The translations under genes were made by a program, and so were the position numbers. This document shows positions 45,037 through 57,576 of a DNA stretch of 64,000 nucleotides, one piece after another (the first letter of the stretch is position 1; the number at the start of each line of letters is the position of its first letter). The stretch is taken from assembly GCF_030272615.1 (NCBI RefSeq), contig NC_081415.1, positions 188,546,270 through 188,610,269 of the forward strand, written 5' to 3'. Source of the DNA: Cryptomeria japonica. Taxonomy: Eukaryota > Streptophyta > Pinopsida > Cupressales > Cupressaceae. Under the pieces are notes generated by a model. That model was not told where the DNA came from, searched no databases, and was given only the letters and a program-made list of their open reading frames with translations.

Positions 45037-48000
45037 TATTCCATCCATTATCCAACACCTCTTTTTCACCCTTCCATCCCTCTTATCCAATCCTTTGCAT
45101 AAGTCCTTGCCCTAGTTTCATTTCATTATCCTACCAACATCTTTGAGCATACCTTCATAGCCATGGTCTATTGCAACTCATATTCTAAGGGTACCATCCA
45201 AAGCAGTGAGACATTGGGGTCCTTCTTCCATCCCCTATCATGGCTCCATTATCTTCCAAAAGAAAAAAGAAATAATGAAAAAGTGAAAAAAAAAATCAGA
45301 AAAAAAGTAAAGAGAAATAAATTCATCCTTGTGTGAAAACCACTTCATGTGGTGCCTTGGGCAAGTACCATGATGAAAACCTGGCAAACAGGCATCATGC
45401 ATAATCCATTATCCTTTTGCACTTTACATTGGGGGCAAGTTCCATCCATGTGCATCCATCTATTATCCTTCTTCCTCCATTATCCTTCATCCTTTATTAT
45501 CCCTCATTCACTCTATCTACATTCATATCCCTTTTCCACCTTTGATCTTCACAAGGTTAAGGATCTTTATAGGTTTTGCATGTGTCCTATCTATTACACT
45601 TGATCCAGACCCTTTGGCTCCTATCCATTGCTCGCTTACATCCTTCATTACCACCTTTGATCTTGATTATCCTATTTGTTGCCTATCCAGATCTTGATCA
45701 ACACTATGGATAAAATGCAAAAACATGATTTCCACAAACCTCTTGACATGGCGACTTCTTTGGACCATATGGCTTCGTTATGCTATATCCTTTCTTTGAT
45801 GTGCTATATCCTTGCTTTAAATCACTAGAATCCTTGGTTTAAATTTCTATATCTAGACCCCGTGCTTGGATTAACATTGTGAGATAGTCCTTGAAAGCGT
45901 CCACCATCATTCGCTTATCCATTCATGTACTCAAAATCCCTTTTGCATTGCTAGACACTAGGGGCAAACATTAAAAAATTCTAAAAATCATAAAATGTCC
46001 TAAACAAACTCCTAAAAATCATAAAATGTCCTGAACAAAAATTCTAAAAATCATAAAATGTCTTGAACAAAATCCTAAAAATTAGAAAAAGTCCTGAACA
46101 AAATTCGAAAAATAGAAAAAAAGCCTCAAAATAAAAAAACAAAATAAAATAAATCTGAAAAATCAAAGCAAGGAAGCATAGACTATCCTTCAAACCAAAT
46201 CAACCACAGACAAACTCTCAAGGTCTGCAATCAAACTTATCGCATGTCTTGTTAATTAATCTATCAAACTCTATCAAACACCAACAAGTCTTATATAAGG
46301 AAGGGTACACTCAAAACCGAATAGATCGGTCTTATATGGGGTACTTACTCTTTGAAACCAGACATTCCTATCAATGATCACACAAATCAAAACAATGACA
46401 TAGATCAGCATGGTTGTTGCATTTTGTCCACGGTAGTCTTATCTCTTGTACGGAAATGTTGCATCTTTGCTTTAGCTTGTACATATCTTTTAGTCACTTT
46501 CGTGACATCCTGGTTCTTTTGGGACCCTCGTGGCTTGAAATCAATCAATGTCCTTGTCTTAGGTTAATCGACTAAGCAATTTACATATCCTAAGCAGTAT
46601 CAACCAAGTCATGTTTTTGCTAGTGGTACCCGGTCATCTACTCTGAGTCAGTCACGTGTCTCCTAACTACTGAAGAGTTTTATCACTGAATACACAAGAA
46701 AAACAAGGCTACTGAAAACAATCACTAAACTATTTGAGATATGCATGAAATTTTCCTTTGTGTGTCATCTTTTACATTGGTTTTCGATTATTATTCCAAG
46801 TAACTCGAGGAAGTCTATCTTGACTAAGAGGAGCAAGGATTGGGGGCATAATACTTTTCTTTATTTTCTGCTTGTAGGAATGATTCCGATGATCTGGAAA
46901 CATCTAATCAGTTAGGTGCCTATGATAAGTGCCTCCACATCAAAGTGAAATTGCCACAGATACCTTGACTCCACTTATTTGTACGCTATAGGGAGGTTAG
47001 AGTCATTTCTTTGTTTGTTTTGAGGGAATTTCTTTAATGTGCAATCCAGATGCACGCGTAATCTGTCCAAGGATATGAACGAACAAAGGGTCATTGCAGA
47101 CAAGATAATTCATATTGCATATGCAAAGAAATAAACTCTAATCTTCTTGTTGTGTTTGTAAAATGCTCAGTGATGAAAATTAAGCATGCCAAATCTAGTG
47201 ACTAGGTTTAGGTTGCATTAATTCCAAATTTTATGCATTTAAAAGTGATTTCAGCATAATAACAATGATCTCTTTATCTTTTGAATGAGATTCTGAGGAA
47301 TTCGTCATTTCTTAGCTAATTGGTCTCTTTTTCATCATCGTTTCTCTGATCGAGTACTTGTGTATTGAGATGTTAGCTGCATACATGAGCATCTTCTATA
47401 GATCCATACATTTCATTTTATACTTATTTGAATTCATATTATTGTATGAAGAAAAATAAACATTTGCATTACTAGTTGCTCATTCTCCTCATTTATTTGC
47501 ATCATCAATTATTTGCATAAAAAGAAACAAAAATAAACATCCATATTCCATTTGCATTCATTCATCTATACTTAAAATATATGCATACATATAGAACAAC
47601 ATCTCATAATCAATCAACACAAGTACGATGAAATCAAATCAAGAGCTCATAAATTGGTTGTCGTGAGTCCATTTTTAGGATCAAATTCAAAATTTGACGT
47701 CAATTCTCTCATCAAAAATTTCACGATGTTGACCACTTAGCGCTTTCATCAACTGCTCATTCTCTTCTTCAATTTGCACTCAACTTCTTATTAATCAATG
47801 CTAGATCTCAATTTAATTCTCACATTAACTCTGATTTTAATCTTTAACATTGATCTTTAAGCTCAAATAACTTATCATCTCTACAAAAAAAAATTGCCTA
47901 CAATCACTATGCAAACCTCCCTATCTTTCAATTTTTCTCCTGAGGGGGCATACTCATGACCTCAAAGTCAAGAATTTCTTTCAATATTGAAGTCGAGTAG

Positions 48001-48550
48001 CTAAGCTTCATCAAATCAATCTCTAGGGGCATATCAGTTTCATCCCTTCATATCAAGCTGATATTGTCTTTGTTTGAATCTGTCTCTTAACGTTAATCAG
48101 TTTCATCGCTTTTCATGAAGTTGATTATTTGTTTAAACTCAATCAAGGGTTTAAAGAGTATCTTTGATCACACATTCAATCTAAGCATGTGTTCAGGTTC
48201 ATCACATCGAGTCAAGTTGAACAGTTTATCTTCGCTCATCGTATCTTGATATATCAAGTTCAAGATCAGTTTTTATCTTCGCTCACTGAGTCTAGTTCAA
48301 TGAAGTTCTAGATCAGTAAGATCCACTTCTTGATCAATCAAGTTAAAGTTTGGTATCTTTTCTCTTCATCGGTCTTAGTTCATTCAAGTTGAGGATCGGT
48401 TTCACTTTAATCAACTCTGTTCAATTTCATTGCTTCAAAACAAACTGAATACCTTGCTCTTCATCTGGTTCATGATCAATCAAGTTCAGAACTGGTATCT
48501 CCTAGACATCAAATTTTCTTTGAACCAATGCATTGCTCGCACATTATTTC
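45037..48550 (+). other. 3' non-coding region of element D
   Basis: About 3.5 kb without a supported gene. It holds the minisatellite at 45970-46120. Around 48000-48500 lie repeated TCAATCAAGTT and GTTCA-GATC motifs. Confidence 0.5.
45970..46120. repeat. ~30-bp minisatellite in the 3' region of element D
   Basis: About five copies of a unit like AAAATCATAAAATGTCCTGA. It is related in sequence and place to the array at 11575-11885 of element A, read on the minus strand. Confidence 0.75.
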
Positions 48551-48563
48551 AAAGAGGGGCAAA
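48551..48563 (+). promoter_or_regulatory. Polypurine tract of element D
   Basis: AAAGAGGGGCAAA directly before the 3' LTR, nearly the same as in element A. Confidence 0.85.
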
Positions 48564-49687
48564 TGTAATACCCTAAAAATGGCCATCTAAACCATGAGCC
48601 CCTAATCTCGACAACATCACCAAGGTCCTAATCAAAGGCAATTAAATCAATCTTGAGCACACAATTAATTTATAAAATCATCAATGTCACATGGCAAATC
48701 AATAACTCAATATTAATTAAATATTTATTTAATTAATTAAATCATTCCAAGTAAATCATTTTAAACAATTATCTTATTTATTTTAATTAAATATCTTTTT
48801 CATATTTAATTAAATAAATCAATTTGCCATTAAATCATCAAAAAGAGGAATTAATTTTCAAAATAAATAAAAATCGCCTTAAATCTTCAAAAAGGGAAAC
48901 AAATCAAGAAAGAGGAATTAGAAATTATGAGCACAAATATTCAAAAAAGGAAACAAATAGAAAAAGAGAATTAAAAATTGAGAAAAGAAATCAATTGGAG
49001 ATAATCTTGAAAAACAAATTAAAAATTGATAAATAATCTCAAAGAAATCAATTAAAACAATTAAATATTAAAATTGAATGGAATAGAGAATAAATCAGTT
49101 TTTTCGATTTTATCTTAATTTTAGTTCAATTTCCTTTAAAACTGAGAAGAGCATCCAATCACATCAATTCATCTGGATTGTGCTTCCTCTTGGAAAATCT
49201 TGACCAATCATCATTATTTGATCTCAGCCGTTGGTTTCTTTTTGAACTTTCTATAAATTCAAGCTCTCATCTTTCATTCAAAAATCCTAGAGAATATATT
49301 GTTATTATGCTAGTTTTGCTTTAGGTTCATTGAGAATTCACATTGAGATATTGCATATTAGTTATGGCATACATACTTAGATTAGTTATTTCATATATTG
49401 CTTAAATCATGTTAGATTAATCTTGCATATCTAGCTTAAATCTTTCATCCATTTAGCTCATATTCATGCTCATATAGATTTAAAAATCCTTCATTTAGGT
49501 GTTGTCTAGTCACTGGATAGCTTAGCAATCTAAGAGCAATCTAAACTCACATCTACTAGAAGGCAATGGATCTCTTTGTAATGGATTATTATTCATTTAT
49601 TATTGATTTAGTAACCATGCATCTAATAACTTAATTGAAGTGTTGTGTATTCCAGATACAGATACAGGTCCACTTTTCACACACACA
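48564..49687 (+). repeat. 3' LTR of element D
   Basis: 1,124 bp with the same start as the 5' LTR and an end in CACACACACA, followed by AGAGG. It differs from the 5' LTR by more substitutions and indels than the LTR pairs of A or C, so D looks older. Confidence 0.9.
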
Positions 49688-49692
49688 AGAGG

Positions 49693-50489
49693 TAGCTTCT
49701 AGAGGAAGCTAGAAGAGATGGATCTCCAAGAATACTTGGCATATTTTCCAACCACTTGTAAGCATGATAAAGAAATATGTACTCATTCAAACCTACAAAA
49801 ATTGGCACCTAAAATTTATTATATTTAGCTATGATAGATTCTCTTACACACCTTTTAGTTGTCATAAAATATATTATAATAGATATCACTTATAGTTATA
49901 ACATGTAATCTGACATAATTGATTATTATTATTTTATTCTCTTACAACTTATCAAAAACCAACTTGGATACTCACATTCTACATGTAAAGGTTCTCTTGA
50001 CACATGTCCATTTTGTCATAGAATCTGTGATAGGCTATTATAGCTATATGTCATTAAAGTTTTCATAAACTATGTCATAAATATATCATAATGATACTTG
50101 GCACTTATATATCATCAATACAAGTTCTTCAAAGTAGATCACTTAATTTTGCATGTGTAGTAGTTGTGTCATACAGTCACCACCAAGTAAGGAGCCACCA
50201 AGTTGATGGGTGCCACTAAGTTACTTTAGATTAATAGGAAATTAATTAAATTAAGAAATAAATAAACAAATCAAATAAATCCAATAATCAATGTTAGGAT
50301 TTTCAAAGGCTGAGACACCTTAATCCCAACATTGTTCCACTTGTGGAAGGCATTTTGAATAGCCCAATAATTAACGACGGGGGGCCAAGAGGCCCATAGA
50401 ATTGGAACACTATTTAAACTTCTTTGTTGTCACATTTTTTGTTAATGCATCTAAAATATTTATCAATGTTTCAACCTTATCCAATTTTA
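49693..50489. other. Spacer after element D
   Basis: AT-rich DNA with no gene or repeat I can support. Confidence 0.4.
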
Positions 50490-50880
50490 CCTTCTCATCG
50501 TCTACCATATCTCAATAAAATAAAATAAAACATCAATATGCTTTGTTCTTGCATGGAAATTTGGATTCTTCACTAAGTAAATGCAACTCTAGAAATTATC
50601 AAAACATATAGTAATCATCCCTACATCAAACCCAATATAATAACACAATTGTCTTAGCCAAATGGCATCCTTAAAAGCATGAGTAGCTACCATATACTTT
50701 ACTTCTATTAGGGAAAAAGTGACTACATCTTGTCGCTTACTCATCTAACTAATAGCACCAACAAACATAGTAAAAACATAACTATTTGTGGATCTTCCAT
50801 TGTCAATGTCACCTATTCAATCTAAATCCACAGTAGCGTCATAAATTCTACACCTTTAGTTAGGGTGTCCAATTTCACAC
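50490..50880 (-). pseudogene. Copia RNase H fragment
   Basis: The minus strand encodes, with breaks, the end of a copia RNase H: pieces resembling SWMSKRQDVVTFSLIE, then Y-M-ATHA-KDAIWLRQLC and a FDN...HARTKHID stretch. No other part of this element is recognisable nearby, so it is a remnant distinct from F. Confidence 0.65.
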
Positions 50881-52536
50881 TCCCCTAGAACCCATTTTGA
50901 CATTTCCCATTTCTCTATGCACTATGAGACATTTTTATAATTAATTAATATTTCTAAAATATTATGAGTCTTATTTCACTTTAACACATCAATATTTTAT
51001 TATTTGGGCCCTTATTTTTTAGGTTTTCCTTGTATCTTTAATCATCCCAATTTATTATAAATCCTACCCACTTTCAAATCTCATGGCACATTTCCCTTAT
51101 CCAAATATTATATATTGTCACACAAAATTAATTTTGGCACTAGAACCCTATGATCTCCCATTCCTAAAAATTTGAGCTGAAATTTTGAGGACCATATTGA
51201 TAAAAGCATCCCGGTCCTACACTTTAGATCCAAAATTTCAAGAGGATAATAAAAAAATATTATCCTGTTTAAATATAGCTCTATGCAAAACTATGATAAT
51301 TATAAGTTGTCCTAAAGGTGATTTTATTATGAAATCCCTATATAAGGCATTCCCCTAAATTCATTTCATTAAACGGTTAAATTATCTCATCGTTATTCTA
51401 TCATTCCAACTCAAGAGCTGTTGGACACAATGGATCCCAAATTTCACTCTATCCTTTTCCCTTCAGCAACAACCCTACCTATCTTAGTTCATCATATTTA
51501 AACTAAAGCTTTCCTACCAAGAATCAATTCAAATAGAGGGTGACTAGGGTTTCTTCTTCGACCAATGAGCCATGCCATATCCAATCAAATCTCCTCAAGT
51601 CATGTCTCAGAGATAATTTCATGTACACCACTGCCAACATCATGCCTTCTAGTGCATGCCTTCCATCTTTAGTAATCTACATTCAATCTGTCAGCTCATC
51701 TTTTGTTCAATCACCATAAATGGTTTGATGATTTGGTTCACCTACTTCAATCTGTATCTGGACATCCTGCAACAAATCAATCAATCTCTACCAATCTCAT
51801 GACTTCCAATACACATTTGCTAATTTTAGCAAAAATGGCCTTGTTTGTCAACCTACATCTATCAAATGCCATAAATGTCTCAACTATTTTCTTTGACAAG
51901 CGAGCACAAAGATCAGATCGCTCTTCCTTGATCAACTCACCCAGCTGATCCTTCAATCTGCTTTGAGCCACGAACACCTGCAATCAATCCGTGATGTTTT
52001 CAATCACATTAAATGTCGATCTATCACACCTACCATGCCTTATCGATGTACACACTGACCTCTACCTTTTTTCCAACTGGCATCCACCTATCAAATATGT
52101 CAATAATAGACCTACTGACATTGATTCAGTTCATGCTCATTCAACAAATCCTCTTACCAGCACAAACCCTTACCGGTAAAACCTTCTCTTGCTGCTATCC
52201 GGTAGCTCAACTTCACCTCCAGTGGTTTGTGATATCTTTGACACTCTACCTCTTTATCACATACATTAACACAAACAAACAACCAACCTACATATTGGTT
52301 ACAACTTGTCATGCCAACACACAACTTCATATCACCTCTTACCGGTGATGTCACTGACAGTCTCAATACCTACTTGTCTTCCACGCTTTTATACCAGTTT
52401 TTTCTTCCACCATACCACTTGACAAGCCTTCATGTTAATCTTCCTTATGTTGGTTCAATCTTCTTCATACCGGGTTGACATACCCTACTGGTAGCCTACA
52501 ATACTAGTTGACATCAATGACAACTCAATGCAAATA
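50881..52536 (-). other. Spacer including the 3' LTR of copia element F (end undefined)
   Basis: F's LTR should start next to its polypurine tract (about 52536) and run leftwards. Its start TATTTGCATTGAGTTGTCAT resembles E's LTR start with changes. I could not find its outer end or a target duplication. No gene is seen. Confidence 0.4.
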
Positions 52537-52550
52537 ATCTCCCCCTTTGG
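52537..52550 (-). promoter_or_regulatory. Polypurine tract of element F
   Basis: The minus strand reads CCAAAGGGGGAGAT, the same as element E's tract. Similar purine runs lie 40 and 120 bp upstream. Confidence 0.65.
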
Positions 52551-52685
52551 CATTGATGTCAATATTATCTGTTCTGGTTTCTCTCCCCCTTTGGCAACAA
52601 TGGAAAATGGAACCTTAGTTTGACAACAATAATCTCTCCCCTGTCTAAATCTGGTTAGGACACATTCTCCCCCTGTGTCCATGCT

Positions 52686-53531
52686 TCATGATTCAAGAGT
52701 CATAAGATAGTAACAATTGTTGACTCCCCCTGAACCATACATCCTCCTACAAATTTTAGTGTTTTCGGATGGTGGGACAACTCCCATCTTGTGTCTCAAG
52801 TACTCAAATGGACCCAAAGGAAGTGGTTTGGAAAATATGTCAGCAATCTGCTCACTAGTTGGAACATATTCTACTATGATCTCCTTGTCTGCTACCTTCT
52901 CCCTCAAGAAGTGATACTTGATTGCAATGTGTTTTGTTCTTGAGTGCATTACTAGATTCTTGGAGATGTTTATTGCACTTGAGTTATCACACCGGATTGG
53001 AATAGGATCCAATATCTCCACCTATTTGTCCTTCAATGTCTGTTTCATCCATAGCACTTGTGAACAACATGTAGCAGTAGCTATATATTCAGCCTCATTA
53101 GTGGATAATGACACTGAGTCTTGCTTCTTGTTGTGCCATGATACTAATCAGCCTCCTAAGTAGAAAGCACCACCACTTGTGCTCTTCCAGTCATCAATAC
53201 ATCTTGCCCAATCTGCATCAATATAAGCCTACAAAGAGAAGTCTCCTTTCTTTGGATACGACATGCCATAACTGATAGTTCCTTGAAGATACCTGAAGAT
53301 TCTCCTAATTGCATTTAATTGAGACCGCTTAGGAGAAGCTTGGAATCTTGCAACCAAGCAAATGGCTTGTACAATATCTGGTCTAGATACTATTATATAT
53401 AACAGACTACCAAGCATAGACCTAAATAGTGTGTTCTCAACCTCTGGTGACTCATCTAGTTTGCTTAACTTACAACAAGTAACCATAGGAGTACTTATCA
53501 ATTTATTGTCCTCCATTTGAAACTGCTTCAA
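52686..53531 (-). pseudogene. Element F RT end and RNase H
   Basis: Frame 53531-53229 encodes the stretch linking RT and RNase H (STPMVTCCKLSKLDE; FRSMLGSLLYI; ARFQASPKRSQLNAIRRIFR). Frame 53021-52686 encodes the end of RNase H (IRCDNSSAINISKN; HSRTKHIAIKYHFLREKV; IADIFSKPLP). Stops and shifts lie between them. Confidence 0.88.
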
Positions 53532-54307
53532 GATATCTTTAACATACTTGGTTTGAGAGATGAATATTCCTTTCTCCTACTATGAGATCTGCAAACCAAG
53601 AAAATAGGACAACTCACCTAGCATGGACATCTCAAATTCTTTCTTCATCTGATCTGCAAATTCTTTGCACATAATGTCCTTGTATCCAACAAATATAATG
53701 CCATCCCCATACACAACAAATATATGATCATATGGTTTCCATTTACCTTGATGTATAGGTTATTATCTACATTGCCTTTCCAGAATCCTTGTTCCTTCAA
53801 ATACTTGTCTAATCATGAATACCATGCTCTAGGGGCCTTCTTCAAACCATATAGGGCTTTCTTCAATTGGCATACAAAACTCTCATCATCATGTAATAGA
53901 TATCCTTCTAGTTGTTCTATATACACTTCTTCTTCAAGATTACCATTCAAAAATGTAGATTTAACATCCATTTGGTAAACCGTGTATCCTTTAGAAGCAG
54001 AGAAAGCTAAAAACATTATTATTGCCTCTAACCTAGCAACCAATGCAAAGGTTTCTTTGAAGTCAATACCTTCCACTTGAGAATACCCTTTGCAAACTAA
54101 CCTTGCTTTATGCTGGATTATTTTTCCTTCTTCATTCATCTTGTTTTGGTAGACCCACTTGGTACTTATGACATTCTTGTCTGTTGGTCTAGGAACAAGC
54201 TCCCATGTTTGATTCTTCTCAATTTGTTTCAACTCTTCATGCATGGTATCTACCCATTTCTTACTTTTGCTAGCTTTATCAAAAGTTTTGGGTTCAATCT
54301 CTATCAT
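53532..54307 (-). pseudogene. Element F reverse transcriptase, catalytic motif lost
   Basis: The RT starts with [20 protein letters not shown] and STKWVYQNK, then [20 protein letters not shown] and [15 protein letters not shown], stopping at 53813. Further on the YVDD motif reads YGDG (53701-53712), so the second catalytic Asp is lost. The enzyme cannot be active. Confidence 0.88.
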
Positions 54308-54439
54308 GAGGCAAAAATTTACCTAGTCATTATTCTGGGATAGTCTTCTTCTGGTCTGCACACCTTCATTTTTATCTCCTATTATCTATTCTTTGGGATT
54401 ATTCTTCTACACATACTGGTTGGAGTTCTTTCTTAGTGC

Positions 54440-55639
54440 TTATTCTACTAATCCACTATTAAATTGATCTTCATGCTCATCATCTGAAACATCAATATAG
54501 GGTGTTGGTGTAGATTCTTTCTTATGTAGGTCTTCATCTCTTCTCACATTTATACTATCAACCATTTTTCTCAATTTCTTGTTGTAGCATTTGTAGGATT
54601 TTCTCTTGGTTGAGTAAGCCAAGAAGATTCCTTCATCGCTTCTAGAATCAAAAATTCCTAATCCACCAGTATCTCTCTTGATGAAGCACTTACTTCCAAA
54701 CACTTTAAAATGCTTGAGCAATGGTTTCCGGTCATACCATAGCTCATAAGGAGTCATTCTACTATTCACTCTTAGTTGTACCTAGTTTAATGTATAGACA
54801 ACAATATGAACTACTTCCTTCTAGTAAGTATCTGGTATGCTAGCCTCATTGAACATTGTTCTAGCCATTTCCTTTACTGACCTAGTCTTTCTTTCTACCA
54901 CACCATTCTGTTGTGGTGTTCTTGCTGGTAAATACTGTCTCCAAATTCCATGTTTCTCAAAGTAGTCAATAAACTCATTTGAAGAATATTCTCCACCACG
55001 GTCAGATATTAAACATTTTAATCGGCGTCCACTATCATTTTCAACCATCCTTCTAAAAATATTGAATCTTTCAAGTGCCTGTTCTTTTTCATGCAAAAAT
55101 GTCACCCAAGTCATCCTTGAGTAGTCATTAATGAATAACATGAAGTATCTCTCACCGATCAGAGCCCTTGTCCTACTTGGCCCACACAAATATGTATGCA
55201 CTAATTTGAGAGGTCTTGAGGTATTGTACTCTTGTGTTTTGCAACTTACTTTTATTTGATTGCCTCTAATACATTCATCACAAAAAGTTCTTGTTGGTTT
55301 TGCTATTTGTGGAATGTTTCTTACATATCGGTTCTTTCTTATCTTCACTAGATTGTAAGAGTTCATATGGCCTAATCTTCGATGCCACAACCAACTTTCA
55401 TCAACCTGTCCCATCATGCATTGGGACTCATAACATTCCTTCAGATTGTAGACATTACCATCTATTCTTTTTCCTTCTACCACAACCTGACCGATACTCT
55501 GCTTTCTTATCTGACAACCGGTTGAGTCAAATATGAACTTGTACCCTTTGTCACACATCTGACTTATAGAAAGTAGATTATTCTTTAGTCCTTCCACATA
55601 GTACACATCATGAGCCTTAAGCTTGCCATCAATATTCAA
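54440..55639 (-). pseudogene. Element F integrase
   Basis: Frame 55639-54821 has the pre-integrase zinc motif (WHRRLGHMN...FCDECIRG) and the core. The first catalytic Asp of HTDLCGP is Tyr (HTYLCGP); the second is in ISDRGGEY and the Glu is in GVVERKTRS. Frame 54769-54440 continues (TPYELWYDRKPLLKHFKVFG; SDEGIFLAYSTKRKSYKC). The protease active site is absent: VVD runs directly into GGFVHFGDN, as if about 20 codons with DSGC were deleted. Confidence 0.88.
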
Positions 55640-55789
55640 TGTATGACAACCTTTAATCTTGATGGAGGAGTTGTCACCAAAATGGACAAAACCACCATCA
55701 ACTACCTATAAATTTTTCCTTTCAGCATGTAGAGCAGTTTGCACAATCAAGCTTGACATTGTCTTGTTCTTCTCCTTCTCTATCCAAAC

Positions 55790-57576
55790 CTATTTCTCTT
55801 CTTTCTTCTCCTCTTCTGTCATCTTGTATTCTAGTTTAGTCTCTATCTTTTGATTTGGTACTATTTTCTTTTTCTTATGAGTTCTCAGCTTACAATGCCT
55901 TGCTATGTGACCAAATTTTTTACACTTGTAACATTTTACATTAGCATTGAAAGATGTGTCCAAACCATTCTTGTAGGGCATATTCACATTTATCCTACAC
56001 TCATAACTCTTATGACCAAACTCATTGCAATTATAACAAGTGAAATTTGTACCTTGTAATACAACAAATGAGTTCCTACTCTCAAAACCCGGGTTTACAT
56101 TCATTTTCCTACAATCTGCCATTCTATGACCAAACTTATTACACCGGTGACAATAACCATGAAATTTTGAAACATATCAATTAGATTGTCTTGGTCCTGC
56201 AAATGACTGCCTCACCAGGGGTCTTCCTTTCATGTTTCTAACTCTGGTGAATCCCTCAAGACCAGCTCTTGCATTTCTCCTTGGATCTGCATGTTGGTTC
56301 ATTGAGTATGGTCTCTAGTTCATTGATTGTATATACCGGTTTGTGTGACGGTTCTTAACAACATTTGCATATGTCTTCTTACCAGTATCTTTGCTTATCG
56401 TGAATGTCATCTTCTCTTCGCCTTCATTTGAAGAAGTAAATAGTATCTCCTTACTAGATGTATCTTTTCTATTTGAAATTTGACCCTCTTCAAATCGTAA
56501 GCCACCAGTATCTTTAGATTGCTTCTATTTGCTCAACATCTTGTCTACATCTTCGGTGTTGCCTTCATATTTTCTTCTCACTTTCATTTCTTCTTGCTCT
56601 TCTTTAATTCCTTCTGGAGCCTGACAATTTCTTCTTCTAGGTTTTGATGTTCCTTCTTCTTTTTACCCAAGCTGGTGCTAGTAACTTCAAAGATCCTCTT
56701 GGTTTCTTCGAATTGAAGTTTTAGATCTACAATTGTTTTCTTGGACTCTTCAAGAGTTTTCTCCAACATCTCTCGTTCTTCAACTACAACCTTTTTCACC
56801 TTCTTCAGATATCTTCTTGTTTTCTTTAGCTCTTCCAAGGCACTGATGAGGTCTACTTCAAGATCTACTTCTGCTTCTTGCTCTTTCTCTTCTCCTTCTT
56901 CAGGTATCAGAACCTCTTAGGCCATGAAAAGGGTTGCATTGACTTCATCTTCACTGCAATAGTCATCTCTCCTCATCGGTGGTATCATTTTCATGTGTGT
57001 AAAGATTGTTCTGCTTCCGATTGCCTCTTCTACCATGCCAGTAGACATTCTTCTTCCCGTCCTTACCATATGATCTACCACCACTTGATTGATCATCTTC
57101 ATTCTTATCACCATATGGACATTTGGCAGAAAAATGTCCAATCTTTCCATAGTTGAAACATTTAAGGGGCAACTTGCCATTGTATTTGCCTGAACCGGTC
57201 TTGAGTCTTCTGACAAAGTTGGCCATGATATCATCAGAGTCTTCACTGGTTCCATCATGAGCAGACTCTTATTTTCCTTCTCTTGATGTTTTGAATGCAT
57301 CTTTGAAACCTTTGTATCATACTTAGGTGTGAGGGATCCAAGTACTTTCTTCACTACCACCTCAACTTTTATTTCCTCTCCAAGCCCTCTAATGGTGTTT
57401 GTTGTTTCATCAATCCTTTGCAGATAGTCAACAATCTTCTCTTCATCTATCATCTTCAAACCCTCAAGTTGTTCACTCAATATCTATAACTTGGCTTCCT
57501 TGACTTTAGCATTGCCTTCAAATATTTTCTGCAACTTATCCCAAGTTGCTTTGGTAGATGAGCAATGCATGACCTT
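55790..57576 (-). pseudogene. Element F gag (3' part), truncated by E
   Basis: Starting at the E junction the minus strand reads a copia Gag (KATWDKLQKIFEGNAKVKEA; stop near 57489; EQLEGLKMIDEEKIVDYLQR). One knuckle, CFNYGKIGHFSAKC (57226-56963), has Tyr in place of the second Cys. A coiled-coil region follows (56838-56584, EELKKTRRYLKKVKKVVVEE). Two intact knuckles, CYNCNEFGHKSYEC and CYKCKKFGHIARHC, lie at 56122-55790. A Gag with a coiled-coil extension and extra knuckles recalls Sirevirus-type copia elements. Confidence 0.8.

Larger units (their letters stand above)
39855..49687 (+). mobile_element. Element D: LTR retrotransposon related to A/B, no pol
   Basis: LTRs at 39855-40946 and 48564-49687 have TG...CA ends and AGAGG duplications on both sides (39850-39854 and 49688-49692). 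The PBS matches tRNA-Lys and the PPT is AAAGAGGGGCAAA. Internal DNA holds a decayed ORF homologous to the middle and C-terminal parts of A's long ORF, preceded by a gag-type zinc knuckle. The leader shares a TAAATC-TGCTTGCG-GA stretch with A (42052-42070 against the reverse complement near 16880). A minisatellite in the 3' region also matches A. No RT or integrase is seen. Confidence 0.9.
52537..57576 (-). mobile_element. Element F: degraded copia retrotransposon, split by element E
   Basis: On the minus strand: gag (from 57576), zinc knuckles, integrase, RT and RNase H down to 52686, then three polypurine-like tracts (52537-52550, 52580-52600 and near 52665). The gag frame is cut at 57576/57577 by element E; the N-terminal end of gag, the PBS and the 5' LTR lie beyond the window. 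The domain order (PR remnant, IN, RT, RNH) is that of Ty1/copia. Confidence 0.88.
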
